Source of the DNA: a virus
Strand: one strand, 5' to 3'
IMG/VR virus record: IMGVR_UViG_3300028859_000024
Location: 1-58,369 of that record
DNA: 58,369 bases
Shown: positions 24,859 to 33,849 of the stretch, one piece after another
Position numbering within the stretch: position 1 is the first letter of the stretch
Layout of the letters: each line of letters opens with the position of its first letter
Made by a program: the position numbers and the translations under genes
Notes under the pieces: generated by a model
What the model was told of the DNA's origin: nothing
The model's input: the letters and a program-made list of their open reading frames with translations, nothing else
Database searches by the model: none

Positions 24859-25399
24859 AATTGTGTTTGATCGCAGTACTGATAAATATACCATAGAAGG
24901 CAAATTAAAAAAATTGGGTTGGACTCTTCTAGGGGCTGGTTATTATAGTACAGTATATTCAAATCCAAAAAAATCTTATGTGTTAAAAGTTAATGATAGA
25001 CAAGATACTGCGTATGCACAATATGTATCTTTAATAAAGAAATATAACAATAAACATTTTCCAAAAATAAGTGATTTGAAATTTATAGAAGTTAATGGTG
25101 GTCGATATTACATATATCTTATTGAGAAATTAGATGATGTACGTTCTGAAATGAAACATTTAGCTAATGTTTTTAGTGAAATAATAGATTGTCCATATTC
25201 ATCACTAACATTTTTTAATACATCTCATACGCAACTTGATTATTTAAAACAAAATCCAGAATTAGTTACAGCACTCAGAATTATTGGAAAATTTAAACAC
25301 AATATCAAAAATCCATATATTTCCAATGACATGCATGGCGGCAATATTATGCAGAGAAAAGACGGAACAATTGTTATAACTGATCCTTATGCAAGCTGA
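24809..25399 (+). CDS. Kinase-like protein 2
   Basis: This 196-aa paralogue starts MKLDEYSKTR. It has 'GAGYYSTVYSNPKKSYVLKV' as loop and lysine strand and 'NDMHGGNIMQRKDGTIVITD' as catalytic loop and metal Asp, ending DPYAS. The HGGN element resembles aminoglycoside phosphotransferase-type loops (H.GN). The start, after GGGGG, lies inside the previous gene. The ART-like gene follows 12 bp later. Together they form a short operon from the late promoter at 24186. Confidence 0.7.
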   Translation: MKLDEYSKTRIPAKFSKIVFDRSTDKYTIEGKLKKLGWTLLGAGYYSTVYSNPKKSYVLKVNDRQDTAYAQYVSLIKKYNNKHFPKISDLKFIEVNGGRYYIYLIEKLDDVRSEMKHLANVFSEIIDCPYSSLTFFNTSHTQLDYLKQNPELVTALRIIGKFKHNIKNPYISNDMHGGNIMQRKDGTIVITDPYAS

Positions 25400-25411
25400 T
25401 GGGAAAATATA

Positions 25412-26218
25412 ATGAAAATCGATGAAATAACAAAAGAGAAATTAGAAGAAGCTGTTATACATGCTGCTGAAATTCAGCATATTAGAGCCCGTGCAAATAT
25501 TGTTGCAGGTTTTTGCGATAGAATGGGAAATTATCCTTTAATATATAGAGCATTTAATGCTACAACACCAGAAACTCCTATTATCAAAGTTACCAATCAT
25601 GAAAATAAAAATTTTGAATATAACGCAAAAGGAATGTTTGCAAGTTCTCTTACAGATATAATGAAAAAATTGGACATAAAAAATCCAACTTTTTGTACTA
25701 TGATCACTCCAAGCGAATTATATTTGTTTCATGGCCAAGCTAGAATTTTTGTTCCTACAGAGAATTATAAAGTTGTTTGGAGTCCAGTAGTGGTTGATAT
25801 TGGTGGTAATACTGTCGCTGGAGAAGATGCAGACAAATATGGAATGATAATTACAGGAAATATGGGGCATATGACAGATGATAGAAGAATTCCAGCATCT
25901 ATGGCATCTACATATAGAGAAGGACTTCCCAAGAATTTTACTAAAAATGAATTAATTTTTGATTGTGATGAATATTATTTAATTAATATTGGAACTTTTC
26001 TTAAAAAATATGTTGGAAAAGCTGCCAAAGAATTGGTGTATTATAGAAAGCATAAAATTCCAGGAATGAATATAGAAGTGAACAATACATTTCCAAGCTT
26101 GAAAGAGGATTTATTTAAAACGAAATTTAGAGATTATAAAACATTGGCATGGTATATACGAAATCCTATGATGAATTATCTGGATTGGCTGGAGAAAATA
26201 AGAAATGAAAATCGATGA
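25412..26218 (+). CDS. ADP-ribosyltransferase-like protein (distant)
   Basis: This 268-aa protein starts MKIDEI. It has 'LIYRAFNA' near 42, then 'FCTMITPSELYLFHGQARIF', a Trp-containing strand 'YKVVWSPVVVDI', and near residue 186 'NELIFDCDEYYLIN'. This order (Arg, a Ser/Thr motif with the strand IF.P, then Glu) parallels the R-S-E pattern in the five ADP-ribosyltransferase-like genes at 31-34 and 50 kb, though the match is weaker. An N-acetyl or other fold is not excluded. It reads together with the kinase-like genes upstream. Confidence 0.45.
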   Translation: MKIDEITKEKLEEAVIHAAEIQHIRARANIVAGFCDRMGNYPLIYRAFNATTPETPIIKVTNHENKNFEYNAKGMFASSLTDIMKKLDIKNPTFCTMITPSELYLFHGQARIFVPTENYKVVWSPVVVDIGGNTVAGEDADKYGMIITGNMGHMTDDRRIPASMASTYREGLPKNFTKNELIFDCDEYYLINIGTFLKKYVGKAAKELVYYRKHKIPGMNIEVNNTFPSLKEDLFKTKFRDYKTLAWYIRNPMMNYLDWLEKIRNENR

Positions 26219-26366
26219 AATTCCAAAATGGAATCTCATTAGAGAATATCCAGAAAGACCGTCTGGAGAAGTTGAAATAAATTTAGAGTACATTGGTAAA
26301 CCAGACACGAGTGATCATTCATTGTGGTGGAATAATGAGAATAAACGAAATAGAACCAAAAATTGA
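26205..26366 (+). CDS. Small tagged protein
   Basis: This 53-aa frame starts MKIDEIPKWN inside the end of the previous gene, which ends MKIDE-like by overlap (14 bp). The rest is polar with two adjacent Trp (LWWNN) and no domain. It reuses the same starting sequence as its neighbour, so the duplicated tag sequence may have been created by the overlap. Real expression is uncertain. Confidence 0.45.
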   Translation: MKIDEIPKWNLIREYPERPSGEVEINLEYIGKPDTSDHSLWWNNENKRNRTKN

Positions 26367-26415
26367 TATCGATTATTATATGGAAAGTTAAAAGATATTA
26401 AAGAGTTAATAAAAA

Positions 26416-27006
26416 TTATGCATAAGGATCAGTTATAACAATTGTTCCATCTTTTCTTTGCATAATATTTCCAGAATGCATATCAATAAAATAGTTATTG
26501 TGTTCAGAACCAACTATGCATAATGCATCAACTAGTTTTGGTTGTTTTTTAAATATGGTAGGAATATGGTTATTAAACAGTTTAGAAATTGAATATTTTG
26601 GATCCGCATTAATAATTGTATTGAAAAAAGTTGAGTAATTATCACCAACAAAATGGCCAGGAATTTTAAATAATTTTTCAATTAAATAAGCACAATAAAT
26701 TTTAGGTCCAATAGCTATTTCTCTCATATCACTTATTTTTGGAAAATGAGGATTTTTACTTTTCTTAATTATATTAACATAATGATCGAATGCTCTATCA
26801 GGAACTTTATTTATTTTAAGAATATAAGATTTTTTAACATTTCCCCAAACTGAACTATAAACTCCTTCATCTAAATATATCCATCCAAATTTTTTAAGAC
26901 GATTTCTTAGTTGCTGAGTATTTCCAGCGCCATAATTGAAATGATAATTTATTTCATTATCAATATCTTTAGATATTTTCGGTTTGTATAATTCATTTAA
27001 ATTCAT
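26416..27006 (-). CDS. Kinase-like protein 3
   Basis: This 196-aa paralogue reads MNLNELYKPKISKD. It has loop 'GVYSSVWGNVKKSYILKIN', then 'HFPKISDMREI', and ends 'IDMHSGNIMQRKDGTIVITD' plus PYA. It is most like kinase-like protein 1 in its first third and lies opposite to it, so the four copies form two inverted pairs. It follows the broken copy 4 by 8 bp and has an AAGGA site. Confidence 0.7.
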   Translation of the reverse strand: MNLNELYKPKISKDIDNEINYHFNYGAGNTQQLRNRLKKFGWIYLDEGVYSSVWGNVKKSYILKINKVPDRAFDHYVNIIKKSKNPHFPKISDMREIAIGPKIYCAYLIEKLFKIPGHFVGDNYSTFFNTIINADPKYSISKLFNNHIPTIFKKQPKLVDALCIVGSEHNNYFIDMHSGNIMQRKDGTIVITDPYA

Positions 27007-27014
27007 AGTTATCC

Positions 27015-27627
27015 TTAGAAGTATGGATCAGTTATAACAATTGTTCCGTCTTTTCTCTGCATAATATTTCCAGAATGCATATCAAAAAATAATCCTGGCA
27101 CATTACTTGTTTCTTTATTTTTTCCAATAATTTGTGCAGCTTTAAATAAATCAAGATGTTTTTCAAAATATTCAAATCCTGCTTTTGTATCATATAATCT
27201 ATAATAATCTTGCTCTATTTTTTCAGAGGAATTTCATAATTATTCATAATAAAATCTAGTCTACTAGCTATTGCTACTCCATATTTTGCCTTATGTAATT
27301 TCTCAATAAGATATATGTAATATCGACCACCATTAACTTCTATAAATTTCAAATCACTTATTTTTGGAAAATGTTTATTATGCAATTTTCTTATTATTGA
27401 CACATAATAAGCATAAGCTTTATCCGGTTGTTTATTGATTTTTAGAATATATGGTTTTTTAGGATTTGTATATACTGCTGCAAAAGACCCTCCGTTAAAA
27501 AATTCCCAACCAAGTTTTTCTAATTTTTGGTCCATATTCAATGAAGATGATGAAGTACGAACTTCATCATCAACTACTTTAAAAACTTTTACAGGAACTC
27601 TTGGTTTTGAATATTCATCTAGTCTCA
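27015..27627 (-). pseudogene. Kinase-like protein 4, -1 frameshift
   Basis: The start MRLDEYSKPR is at 27627 behind AAGGA. The frame has the loop 'GGSFAAVYTNPKKPYILKIN' and stops at a TAG at 27215, right after a run of six A (27223-27218 on this strand). One base back, the frame continues as EQDYYRLYDTK to 'FDMHSGNIMQRKDGT' and VITDPYF, ending at 27015. The two halves join to a normal 200-aa kinase-like protein. Either the gene carries an A-run indel, or the ribosome shifts by -1 at the A run. Confidence 0.6.
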
Positions 27628-27636
27628 TATTTTTCC

Positions 27637-30600
27637 TTAGTGAAACATTAAGTATGTACCTTTTACTGTAGGATCTGTTGCTGAAACGTCTCCTTCTCCA
27701 GGAAGAACTGTAACATTCCATTTTGGTTTAGTGCCGAGCGTTTTATTCATCTTCTTTTCCACAAATTCATCATAACTTAAAATAGTATCAACATCTATAT
27801 CATATTTTTCAGCCAATCTATCTTTTAATTCATTCCATTCTTCTGGACCTCTAAATTGTGTGGCTCCTGCTGCATTTTTAATAAGCTTAATACCTTTGCG
27901 TGCAATTAAATCATAGAATAAATCTTTGGGCACTACTTGGCTATGTTTAACTGCACTTATATTAACTAAATTGCTTTGCGTTGAAGATGCACCAGCACTA
28001 AAATTAATTACAAAATTATCTGGCTTGTCCTCTGAATTTGCAACATCAGCTATTTTGGTGTAAGCATAAAACAAATTATTTGGGAATTCTCTAGCAACAT
28101 CCCAAGCCATATCCATATATTCAGGACTGAAGAAGTCTCCTGAATCATGCCACCTTATTGAAACTTCAACATCTCCTTTATTAAAATCTTTATCTGTAAA
28201 ATTATCCCATTTAGCGATTGCTTTTGAAATTTCACCAATTAATTCTGCTTTAAATCCTTCTGGATCATTCAATAAATAATTTAATGTTTGCGCAGACTTC
28301 ATGCTAACTCCAGGAAACATAATATAGCTTCCTTTCATTGCGAAACAATAATTTTTGCAAATACCTGCACCAGGGCAAGTATCAACAACTACAAATTCTC
28401 CTGTTTCTTCATTAACTGACAATCCTTTTAATGCTGGCAAACCAACATTATAATAAACTGTGGCAGTACCATTACTGTGTTTCATCTTCTCATTCTGTTT
28501 AAGTAAGCCACTAGGTCTTTTAGTAATAGCATCTCTTAAAGCATCAAGATCATACTTATCGCCATTTTCATCAATAATAGGAACTGAACCATCTGCATTC
28601 TTTTTTACATTGCTTGGGTGAATATATGGCATAGTGTATGGATCAAGTTTATTTTTCTTCTTGAATACTGTTCTATCAAGATAATCCTGCATTTCTTTAT
28701 GACTTGCGTTTCGATATTTAGAACCAAGACCAAATTCTCCAGCTTCTCCCAACATCTCGTCTTCCAATTCAGTTTCTTCTGGATTTTCGCCATCCAAAAA
28801 TTGATCGAGAGACATAACAGTTAGTCCATTGAGCATACCTTCAGATATTTTTGATAGTTTAATTTTCACTTCACATCCTGGAAATTGTTGTTTAAGGGCT
28901 GATATTGCTTGCTGTATATTCATATTGGGAACACTTTTCTTTCCAATATAAGTCATATCATGCCCATCTTCGTCTTGAACTCCTATGTATCCATATTCAT
29001 ATTTTGGGCCATAAAAACCACCATCTTTATAAACTGTAAATTTTCTTGATTCTTTTATTTCAGAAAATCGCATTTTATCTCCAATTTTGTTTACACATGC
29101 TTCAACAATAAATTTTTGACTATTTCTTCCAATCGAATTAAATTCTTCTGGAGTTATCCATTTAACAGCTTTTATTTCGTTACCTGGTTTATCAAAATCA
29201 ACTGGGTCTTTAACTTCTCCAATATAAATTGTCATTTCAGAAGATTCTGTGTAACCTTTTATTAAACCTTTCCACCCAAGTTTAATAAATTTAATATTTG
29301 ACTGCTTAACCCCACACTCTTCGTTTCCTTCTCGTAAAGCAGCTTGTAAATCTGTTTCTTTTCCATCGATATGCCCTTTAGCTATCATCCACTTGCTTCC
29401 GCCATAAGTTGGATCACTGCTCATAACAAACATCATTCTGAGTTTTCCAAAGTTATCAAAATAATAAGGAATAAATCCAGCTTTTCTTATTATTGATTTA
29501 TCAAACGCTTCTTGTAATTTTTTAACTGTCTCTCCTTTCACTTCACAATCCGAGGAACAATATTTTTGATTCGCTGAGTGAACATTCTTAAATTCGCTTT
29601 CACAAGTTGGGCACTTCTTATTCTTTGCTTTGCTTGCGTTTGCAAACTCTCTATATGTTAATTTTGGAGTTTCTTTTGATTCTTGCATATGAAATGCCAT
29701 AACACTTCCTGGAAGTGGAACTTTTTGTCTTGGAGTTAACCATTCTTCCAATTCTGCCATAATATATTCTTTATTTCCAGTCACATATAAATGATCATTA
29801 TTTATTCCACGAGCATCACACTCTAATTTAAATTTATTTGTTGGAGAAGTAACATATGGAATTATTTGTTTAAGTCTATAAATTGTGTCATCATCATATT
29901 TTCCAAACTCAATTATTGTATTATCTCCGCAATCCCAACCACCCTGTCTAATTCTAATTGCTCCTTCACTTAATCTACAAATATCATAACCACGTTTTGC
30001 ACGAATTTCTGAATGCCATGCTGCAATATATACTTTATTAGTGATTGTTATTAATCCTGCTCCAAATCCAAGTTTATCTTCTGGCCCCAACAAAGATAAT
30101 TTTTTTAATGATCTTGGATTTATTCTGGCAGAAATTGGATATTTGTTTACAGCTTCACTAATTCCCATACTATGTAACATATTACTATCAGCTTTGTTTA
30201 TAGTTTTCCCGTGATGAATATAGCCTCGTACATCATCAAGAACATCTAAAAGTTCTGGTTTAATATGAGTCTTTTCTGCTTCTTCTTGCGCTTCTTTATT
30301 CCACTTATCAATATATCCTTTCTTTTTTGCTTCAGCATTTAAAAGCTTTATTCTTCGATGAGCTTCTTCTCTGTCCACTCTTGGAAATTCCTCATTATTA
30401 AAAATTTCATAGGCGTAATCAATTTCATTTTTAAGCCATTCTTCATTGGATGGATTATAATCATCTTTATATTCAGAAATAATATTGCTATTGGAGCGAT
30501 CTATGGAACAACCTTGAAATTTCGTGCTCAAAACTTTTGATTTAGCCATTAATTTGACATTAATTGTTGGCTTTTTTATGAATTGAATTGCACGACCATT

Positions 30601-31098
30601 TTGTTGAACAGCAGCAAGTTGCACAGCTTCGCTTGGATTGTCGATGTATTCAATTGCCCAACCATCTTGTCGAACAGCAGCCATTTGCACAGCTTCGCTT
30701 GGTTTGTCGATGTATTCAATTGCACGATAATTTCGTTGAATAGCAGCCATTTGCACAGCTTCGCTTGGCTTGCTGATGTATCCAATTGCATAACCATTTT
30801 GTTTAACAGCAGCCATTTGCACAGCTTCGCTTGGATTGTCAATCCATTCAATTGCATAACCATCTCGTCGAACAGCAGCCAGTTGTGCTTTTTCATTTGA
30901 TGAATATTTATTATTTTCCGCAATGATATTTTTATTAGTCATATTTTTGCTGCATCCCATGAATTTTGTGCTCAAAACTTTTGATTTTTTTGGTTTTGCT
31001 CCAAGAATTGGGCCAAGATTGTCAACTTTATCTTGTGGGCCAAGCCACTTTGGATTTCTGTATGGTTTTGTTGATCCCAATAATGATTTCTTTTTCAT
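27637..31098 (-). CDS. Giant mosaic protein: DUF4116, zinc finger, Nudix, GP88-like domain
   Basis: This 1153-aa protein is a chain of separate modules. Residues about 66-185 are five DUF4116 units. C496-x2-C ... C514-x3-C518 is a zinc-finger-like site. Residues about 535-650 are a Nudix hydrolase with the box 'GHIDGKETDLQAALREGNEE'. An internal MRFSEI near 680 resembles the tag that starts neighbouring genes. Residues about 850-1150 match the GP88 family, with 'CPGAGICKNYCFA'. The C-terminus runs into the kinase-like gene 4. Late promoter TATAAATA lies 30 bp upstream with a GGAG site. Likely late, virion-associated or injected; its role is unknown. Confidence 0.75.
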   Translation of the reverse strand: MKKKSLLGSTKPYRNPKWLGPQDKVDNLGPILGAKPKKSKVLSTKFMGCSKNMTNKNIIAENNKYSSNEKAQLAAVRRDGYAIEWIDNPSEAVQMAAVKQNGYAIGYISKPSEAVQMAAIQRNYRAIEYIDKPSEAVQMAAVRQDGWAIEYIDNPSEAVQLAAVQQNGRAIQFIKKPTINVKLMAKSKVLSTKFQGCSIDRSNSNIISEYKDDYNPSNEEWLKNEIDYAYEIFNNEEFPRVDREEAHRRIKLLNAEAKKKGYIDKWNKEAQEEAEKTHIKPELLDVLDDVRGYIHHGKTINKADSNMLHSMGISEAVNKYPISARINPRSLKKLSLLGPEDKLGFGAGLITITNKVYIAAWHSEIRAKRGYDICRLSEGAIRIRQGGWDCGDNTIIEFGKYDDDTIYRLKQIIPYVTSPTNKFKLECDARGINNDHLYVTGNKEYIMAELEEWLTPRQKVPLPGSVMAFHMQESKETPKLTYREFANASKAKNKKCPTCESEFKNVHSANQKYCSSDCEVKGETVKKLQEAFDKSIIRKAGFIPYYFDNFGKLRMMFVMSSDPTYGGSKWMIAKGHIDGKETDLQAALREGNEECGVKQSNIKFIKLGWKGLIKGYTESSEMTIYIGEVKDPVDFDKPGNEIKAVKWITPEEFNSIGRNSQKFIVEACVNKIGDKMRFSEIKESRKFTVYKDGGFYGPKYEYGYIGVQDEDGHDMTYIGKKSVPNMNIQQAISALKQQFPGCEVKIKLSKISEGMLNGLTVMSLDQFLDGENPEETELEDEMLGEAGEFGLGSKYRNASHKEMQDYLDRTVFKKKNKLDPYTMPYIHPSNVKKNADGSVPIIDENGDKYDLDALRDAITKRPSGLLKQNEKMKHSNGTATVYYNVGLPALKGLSVNEETGEFVVVDTCPGAGICKNYCFAMKGSYIMFPGVSMKSAQTLNYLLNDPEGFKAELIGEISKAIAKWDNFTDKDFNKGDVEVSIRWHDSGDFFSPEYMDMAWDVAREFPNNLFYAYTKIADVANSEDKPDNFVINFSAGASSTQSNLVNISAVKHSQVVPKDLFYDLIARKGIKLIKNAAGATQFRGPEEWNELKDRLAEKYDIDVDTILSYDEFVEKKMNKTLGTKPKWNVTVLPGEGDVSATDPTVKGTYLMFH
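30524..30987. repeat. DUF4116 block flanked by direct repeats
   Basis: A perfect 20-bp direct repeat (30524-30543 and 30968-30987; GTGCTCAAAACTTTTGATTT) encloses the 66-bp tandem repeats of the DUF4116 units inside the 1153-aa gene. The repeats encode matching peptide stretches KSKVLSTKF.GCS on both sides. The unit next to 30543 (TTAGCCATTAATTTGACATT and onward) is nearly identical to the end of the free-standing gene at 8871-8910. Confidence 0.6.
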
Positions 31099-31128
31099 AT
31101 AGTTACTCCAATAATTTATTCTCTTTAG

Positions 31129-31136
31129 TATTTATA
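31129..31136 (-). promoter_or_regulatory. Late promoter of the giant mosaic gene
   Basis: TATAAATA reads leftward (31136-31129) and overlaps the stop of the gene ending at 31132. Transcription would start near 31123. The leader holds TTGGAG about 9 bp before the ATG at 31098. Confidence 0.7.
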
Positions 31137-32019
31137 GTTTTTCAAATAAATCAAAATTATGTATATATAATTCTCTGTCAATGGCAATATATGCTCCGTG
31201 AATCCACACATCATAGCTATTTTCTAAAGCCCATTTCAAATTTTTATTGGTCAATTTATTGTTTACTATGAATTTTTTAGCAATTATTTCATCTGTTCCT
31301 AACTGTTTCAATTCTCTTCCAAGATCAATAATTGCACGATCAACTACTGAACCAGATAACATAACCTTTTCGTCGTTAGTAAAAGAATTGTACGTCTTAA
31401 TAATATTTCTTATTACTGTAGTAATATTAAAATAATTTACTTTTTTGGAATAAAACTCATTAAGAGTATACCAATATTTTAAAAATTTTTTTATATTTTC
31501 TGAATATCCATGGACATCGTATTTTTTACGATTCCAAAAATCAGAAATTTGGTCTACATATGTGCGTAAATTTTCGTCAATAGCTTCTGTTGGAAATATA
31601 TAACTTGCCCCTGAACAACAAGTATGTCGTTTACTATACGCAAAAGTAAATCCATTTATAGGGAATATGACATATAATTCACCCCATGGTTCAGCCATTT
31701 CAGGATCACTATTACAAAATAAACTATTTCCTCGAAGAGCAGTAAAACCAGTCATTTGCATATATTTGTCTACTATTTTAGTAAGCTCAGTAGATATTTC
31801 TCCTTCAATACTTCTTCTATTTTTTCTTGGATATCCCATAAAAATACTTGGTGAGTTTTCTCTAACACCTCGAACGAGATCATTTGCTCCTTTCATTTTC
31901 AAAAATTCTGAACAATGATCTTTTATCCATAGAGATAAAGATTCAACATTAGCATTGATTTCTTTAACATCTCCTGAACTTAGTTTTGACATATCCAAAT
32001 CAAACTCTCGGAGTAGCAT
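31132..32019 (-). CDS. ADP-ribosyltransferase-like protein 1 (degenerate)
   Basis: The start chosen is MLLREF at 32019, 8 bp after an AGGAG; a longer frame to 32127 has no signal. The 295-aa product shares with its neighbours the run 'GFTALRGNSLFCNS', the strand 'GELYVIFPINGF' and the end 'YDVWIHGAYIAID'. In the neighbours the first strand has YRG or YHG and the last motif is EILIHG; here the Arg and the Glu of these motifs are not in place, so it may be inactive. It is longer than the others by an insertion with Cys-rich 'RHTCCSG'. The family has an ADP-ribosyltransferase-like arrangement (Arg, Ser-x-Ser, Glu). Confidence 0.6.
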   Translation of the reverse strand: MLLREFDLDMSKLSSGDVKEINANVESLSLWIKDHCSEFLKMKGANDLVRGVRENSPSIFMGYPRKNRRSIEGEISTELTKIVDKYMQMTGFTALRGNSLFCNSDPEMAEPWGELYVIFPINGFTFAYSKRHTCCSGASYIFPTEAIDENLRTYVDQISDFWNRKKYDVHGYSENIKKFLKYWYTLNEFYSKKVNYFNITTVIRNIIKTYNSFTNDEKVMLSGSVVDRAIIDLGRELKQLGTDEIIAKKFIVNNKLTNKNLKWALENSYDVWIHGAYIAIDRELYIHNFDLFEKL

Positions 32020-32815
32020 TCTTTCTTCTCCTACGATTTCTCTTAATTTTTCCATATACTGAACTATTAGGATCTCCACCAAAAAATTGCCCAGATGGAG
32101 GAGTGTTTGTTCCGTTGACAGTTGCAATCGATCCAGAACTAGTTGATCCGCACGATGCTGATTCTTCTAAATCGTTATCTTCATTAAATCTATAAAATGG
32201 TAATATTATTTCTAATAAAGAAGATTCTTCGCTAATTGCAACATAACTTCCGTGTATCAAAATTTCAAATCCATTTGTCAATGCATATTCAAATCCTTCA
32301 TTATTTTTAAAATGATATTTTTGAACAAACTCTTGTGGCAGCAATGTAATCAAATCATTGTAAAATTCATTATTCTCTCTGGAGACACTATATTTTTTTT
32401 CGCCAATATCAAACTCCATAGTTAAATCTTCAGCAAGAGCACACCACGAATAGTCAAAACCATTCAATGGAAAAATTATATATACTTTGCCATATTCCTG
32501 CGCTGTAACTTCCATAGAAGTAGTAAAAATACTATTATCTCGTCGTGCTTTAAATCCAACTTGTCTTAGAACACTATTTAATTTATTATTGATCTTGCGG
32601 TCTGTTCCCAGTGGTGCTCTATTATTAATAGGTTTGCCAAAAAATACATCACTATAAGACTCTTTCCCACTGAATAAAAAATTACTATGACTGTTTTCAT
32701 AAACTTTTACAATTTGAGAACAGTTTTTCTTAATGAACTGAACAATTTTATCTTCTGGCTCATTTGAGGGATGCATTCCAATCTTTATTTTTTTACTGAT
32801 TTCGTTTATTTTCAT
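32000..32815 (-). CDS. ADP-ribosyltransferase-like protein 2
   Basis: Start MKINEISKK at 32815, set by an ATGA overlap with the previous stop. Its 271 aa contain 'LFSGKESY', 'KARRDNSIFTTS', 'GKVYIIFPLNGF' and 'EILIHGSYVAISE', the order expected for an R-S-E class fold. The first Arg is replaced by Ser. A Ser/Gly-rich, asparagine-containing tail follows (from about 225 on: SSASCG-like, TSSG, TPPSGQF), unlike the others. The next gene overlaps its 3' end by 20 bp. Confidence 0.6.
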   Translation of the reverse strand: MKINEISKKIKIGMHPSNEPEDKIVQFIKKNCSQIVKVYENSHSNFLFSGKESYSDVFFGKPINNRAPLGTDRKINNKLNSVLRQVGFKARRDNSIFTTSMEVTAQEYGKVYIIFPLNGFDYSWCALAEDLTMEFDIGEKKYSVSRENNEFYNDLITLLPQEFVQKYHFKNNEGFEYALTNGFEILIHGSYVAISEESSLLEIILPFYRFNEDNDLEESASCGSTSSGSIATVNGTNTPPSGQFFGGDPNSSVYGKIKRNRRRRKNATPRV

Positions 32816-33411
32816 AAAGTTTTTGTCCACTGTAAATATGTATTTGAATGTCTAGTTACCATTAATTCTGATATTGCAATAAATTCTCCACCAAGATATA
32901 TTTCTTTTCCTTGTTGTAAAGCCAATGATAATCCCATATTTTCCCTAAATTCATACTTATCAGCAAAATCATTGGGACTTAAAGAATGAAGATCATACAT
33001 CATTTCTGTATATCTTATATCTGTAACTAAATCGCAAAAATCACTCCAAGTATATCTAAAACCATTCTTTGGAAAAATTTGATAAACTGCACCATACTCA
33101 GATGCTGTTGTAATATTTCCTATACAGAACAAACTATTGCCACGCAATTGATGAAATCCTGCCAATGATAATTTTTTATCTATCTCATATTGTTCTTTAT
33201 AAGTAAGCGATAATGGTTTTCTATCTGTATGTGGTTCCCCTACAAAAATATTACTTGGTGCTGATTGAAATCCATGATACATTGGTCCAGCTTCTTCATA
33301 AAATTTTAAAAATTCTGAGCATAATACTGACACTTCTTCCAAAGCTTTTTTAAGAATTAATCCTTGCTGTTCAAAAGCAGAAGCATCGATATGTAGTTCA
33401 CATATTTTCAT
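32812..33411 (-). CDS. ADP-ribosyltransferase-like protein 3
   Basis: This 199-aa copy starts MKICELHIDAS. It has 'PMYHGFQS' (first strand), 'HQLRGNSLFC', 'GAVYQIFPKNGFRYTWSDF' and 'KEIYLGGEFIAISE'. The Glu of the last motif is present (E in KEI), the first residue is His in place of Arg. It overlaps its neighbour by ATGA, and the Dps-like gene precedes it by one base, so all are in one leftward operon. Confidence 0.6.
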   Translation of the reverse strand: MKICELHIDASAFEQQGLILKKALEEVSVLCSEFLKFYEEAGPMYHGFQSAPSNIFVGEPHTDRKPLSLTYKEQYEIDKKLSLAGFHQLRGNSLFCIGNITTASEYGAVYQIFPKNGFRYTWSDFCDLVTDIRYTEMMYDLHSLSPNDFADKYEFRENMGLSLALQQGKEIYLGGEFIAISELMVTRHSNTYLQWTKTL

Positions 33412-33849
33412 TTATTTTACTGCTTGTAATGTTGCTCTTAAAAACCAACCAAACTTTTCTTGTTGATCTGCTAATCCTTCAATATAATTTTGAAGACCAA
33501 TATGATTTACTGCCAATTTATCAACTTCAGTTAGCATTTCCAATAATTTATCATTGTCAATCAATAATTCATGAATCATTTCATTTGCTGGCAATACTTC
33601 TTGAAAATCTTCTATAACTGATAAACTAAGTAATTCATTTACGGACGATGGAACAAATATATCCAATGCTCTAAGTTGCTCACCAATACTGTCAAAATTA
33701 CTTTCAAGATTTTGATATATTTTTTCAAGCAATAAATGTAACTCGAAAAATCTTGGACCAGTTATATTAAAATGCCCAATATGAAATTTAATTCCTAAAT
33801 GAAAAACAGTTGCAGTCGCCACTTTCAGACTCATTTCTAAGTTATTCAT
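33412..33849 (-). CDS. Dps/ferritin-like protein
   Basis: This 145-aa protein has the Dps core: 'FHIGHFNITGPRFFELH' (two His and the trademark FxxTGP turn), 'NFDSIGEQLRALD' and the C-terminal 'EKFGWFLRA'. Dps proteins form 12-mers that bind iron, often using DNA, and protect it from oxidation. A phage copy inside a string of ADP-ribosyltransferase-like genes is unusual. The N-terminus MNNLEMSLK lacks the I-x-E tag of its neighbours. It may protect phage DNA or be packaged. The start follows AGGAG. Confidence 0.72.
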   Translation of the reverse strand: MNNLEMSLKVATATVFHLGIKFHIGHFNITGPRFFELHLLLEKIYQNLESNFDSIGEQLRALDIFVPSSVNELLSLSVIEDFQEVLPANEMIHELLIDNDKLLEMLTEVDKLAVNHIGLQNYIEGLADQQEKFGWFLRATLQAVK

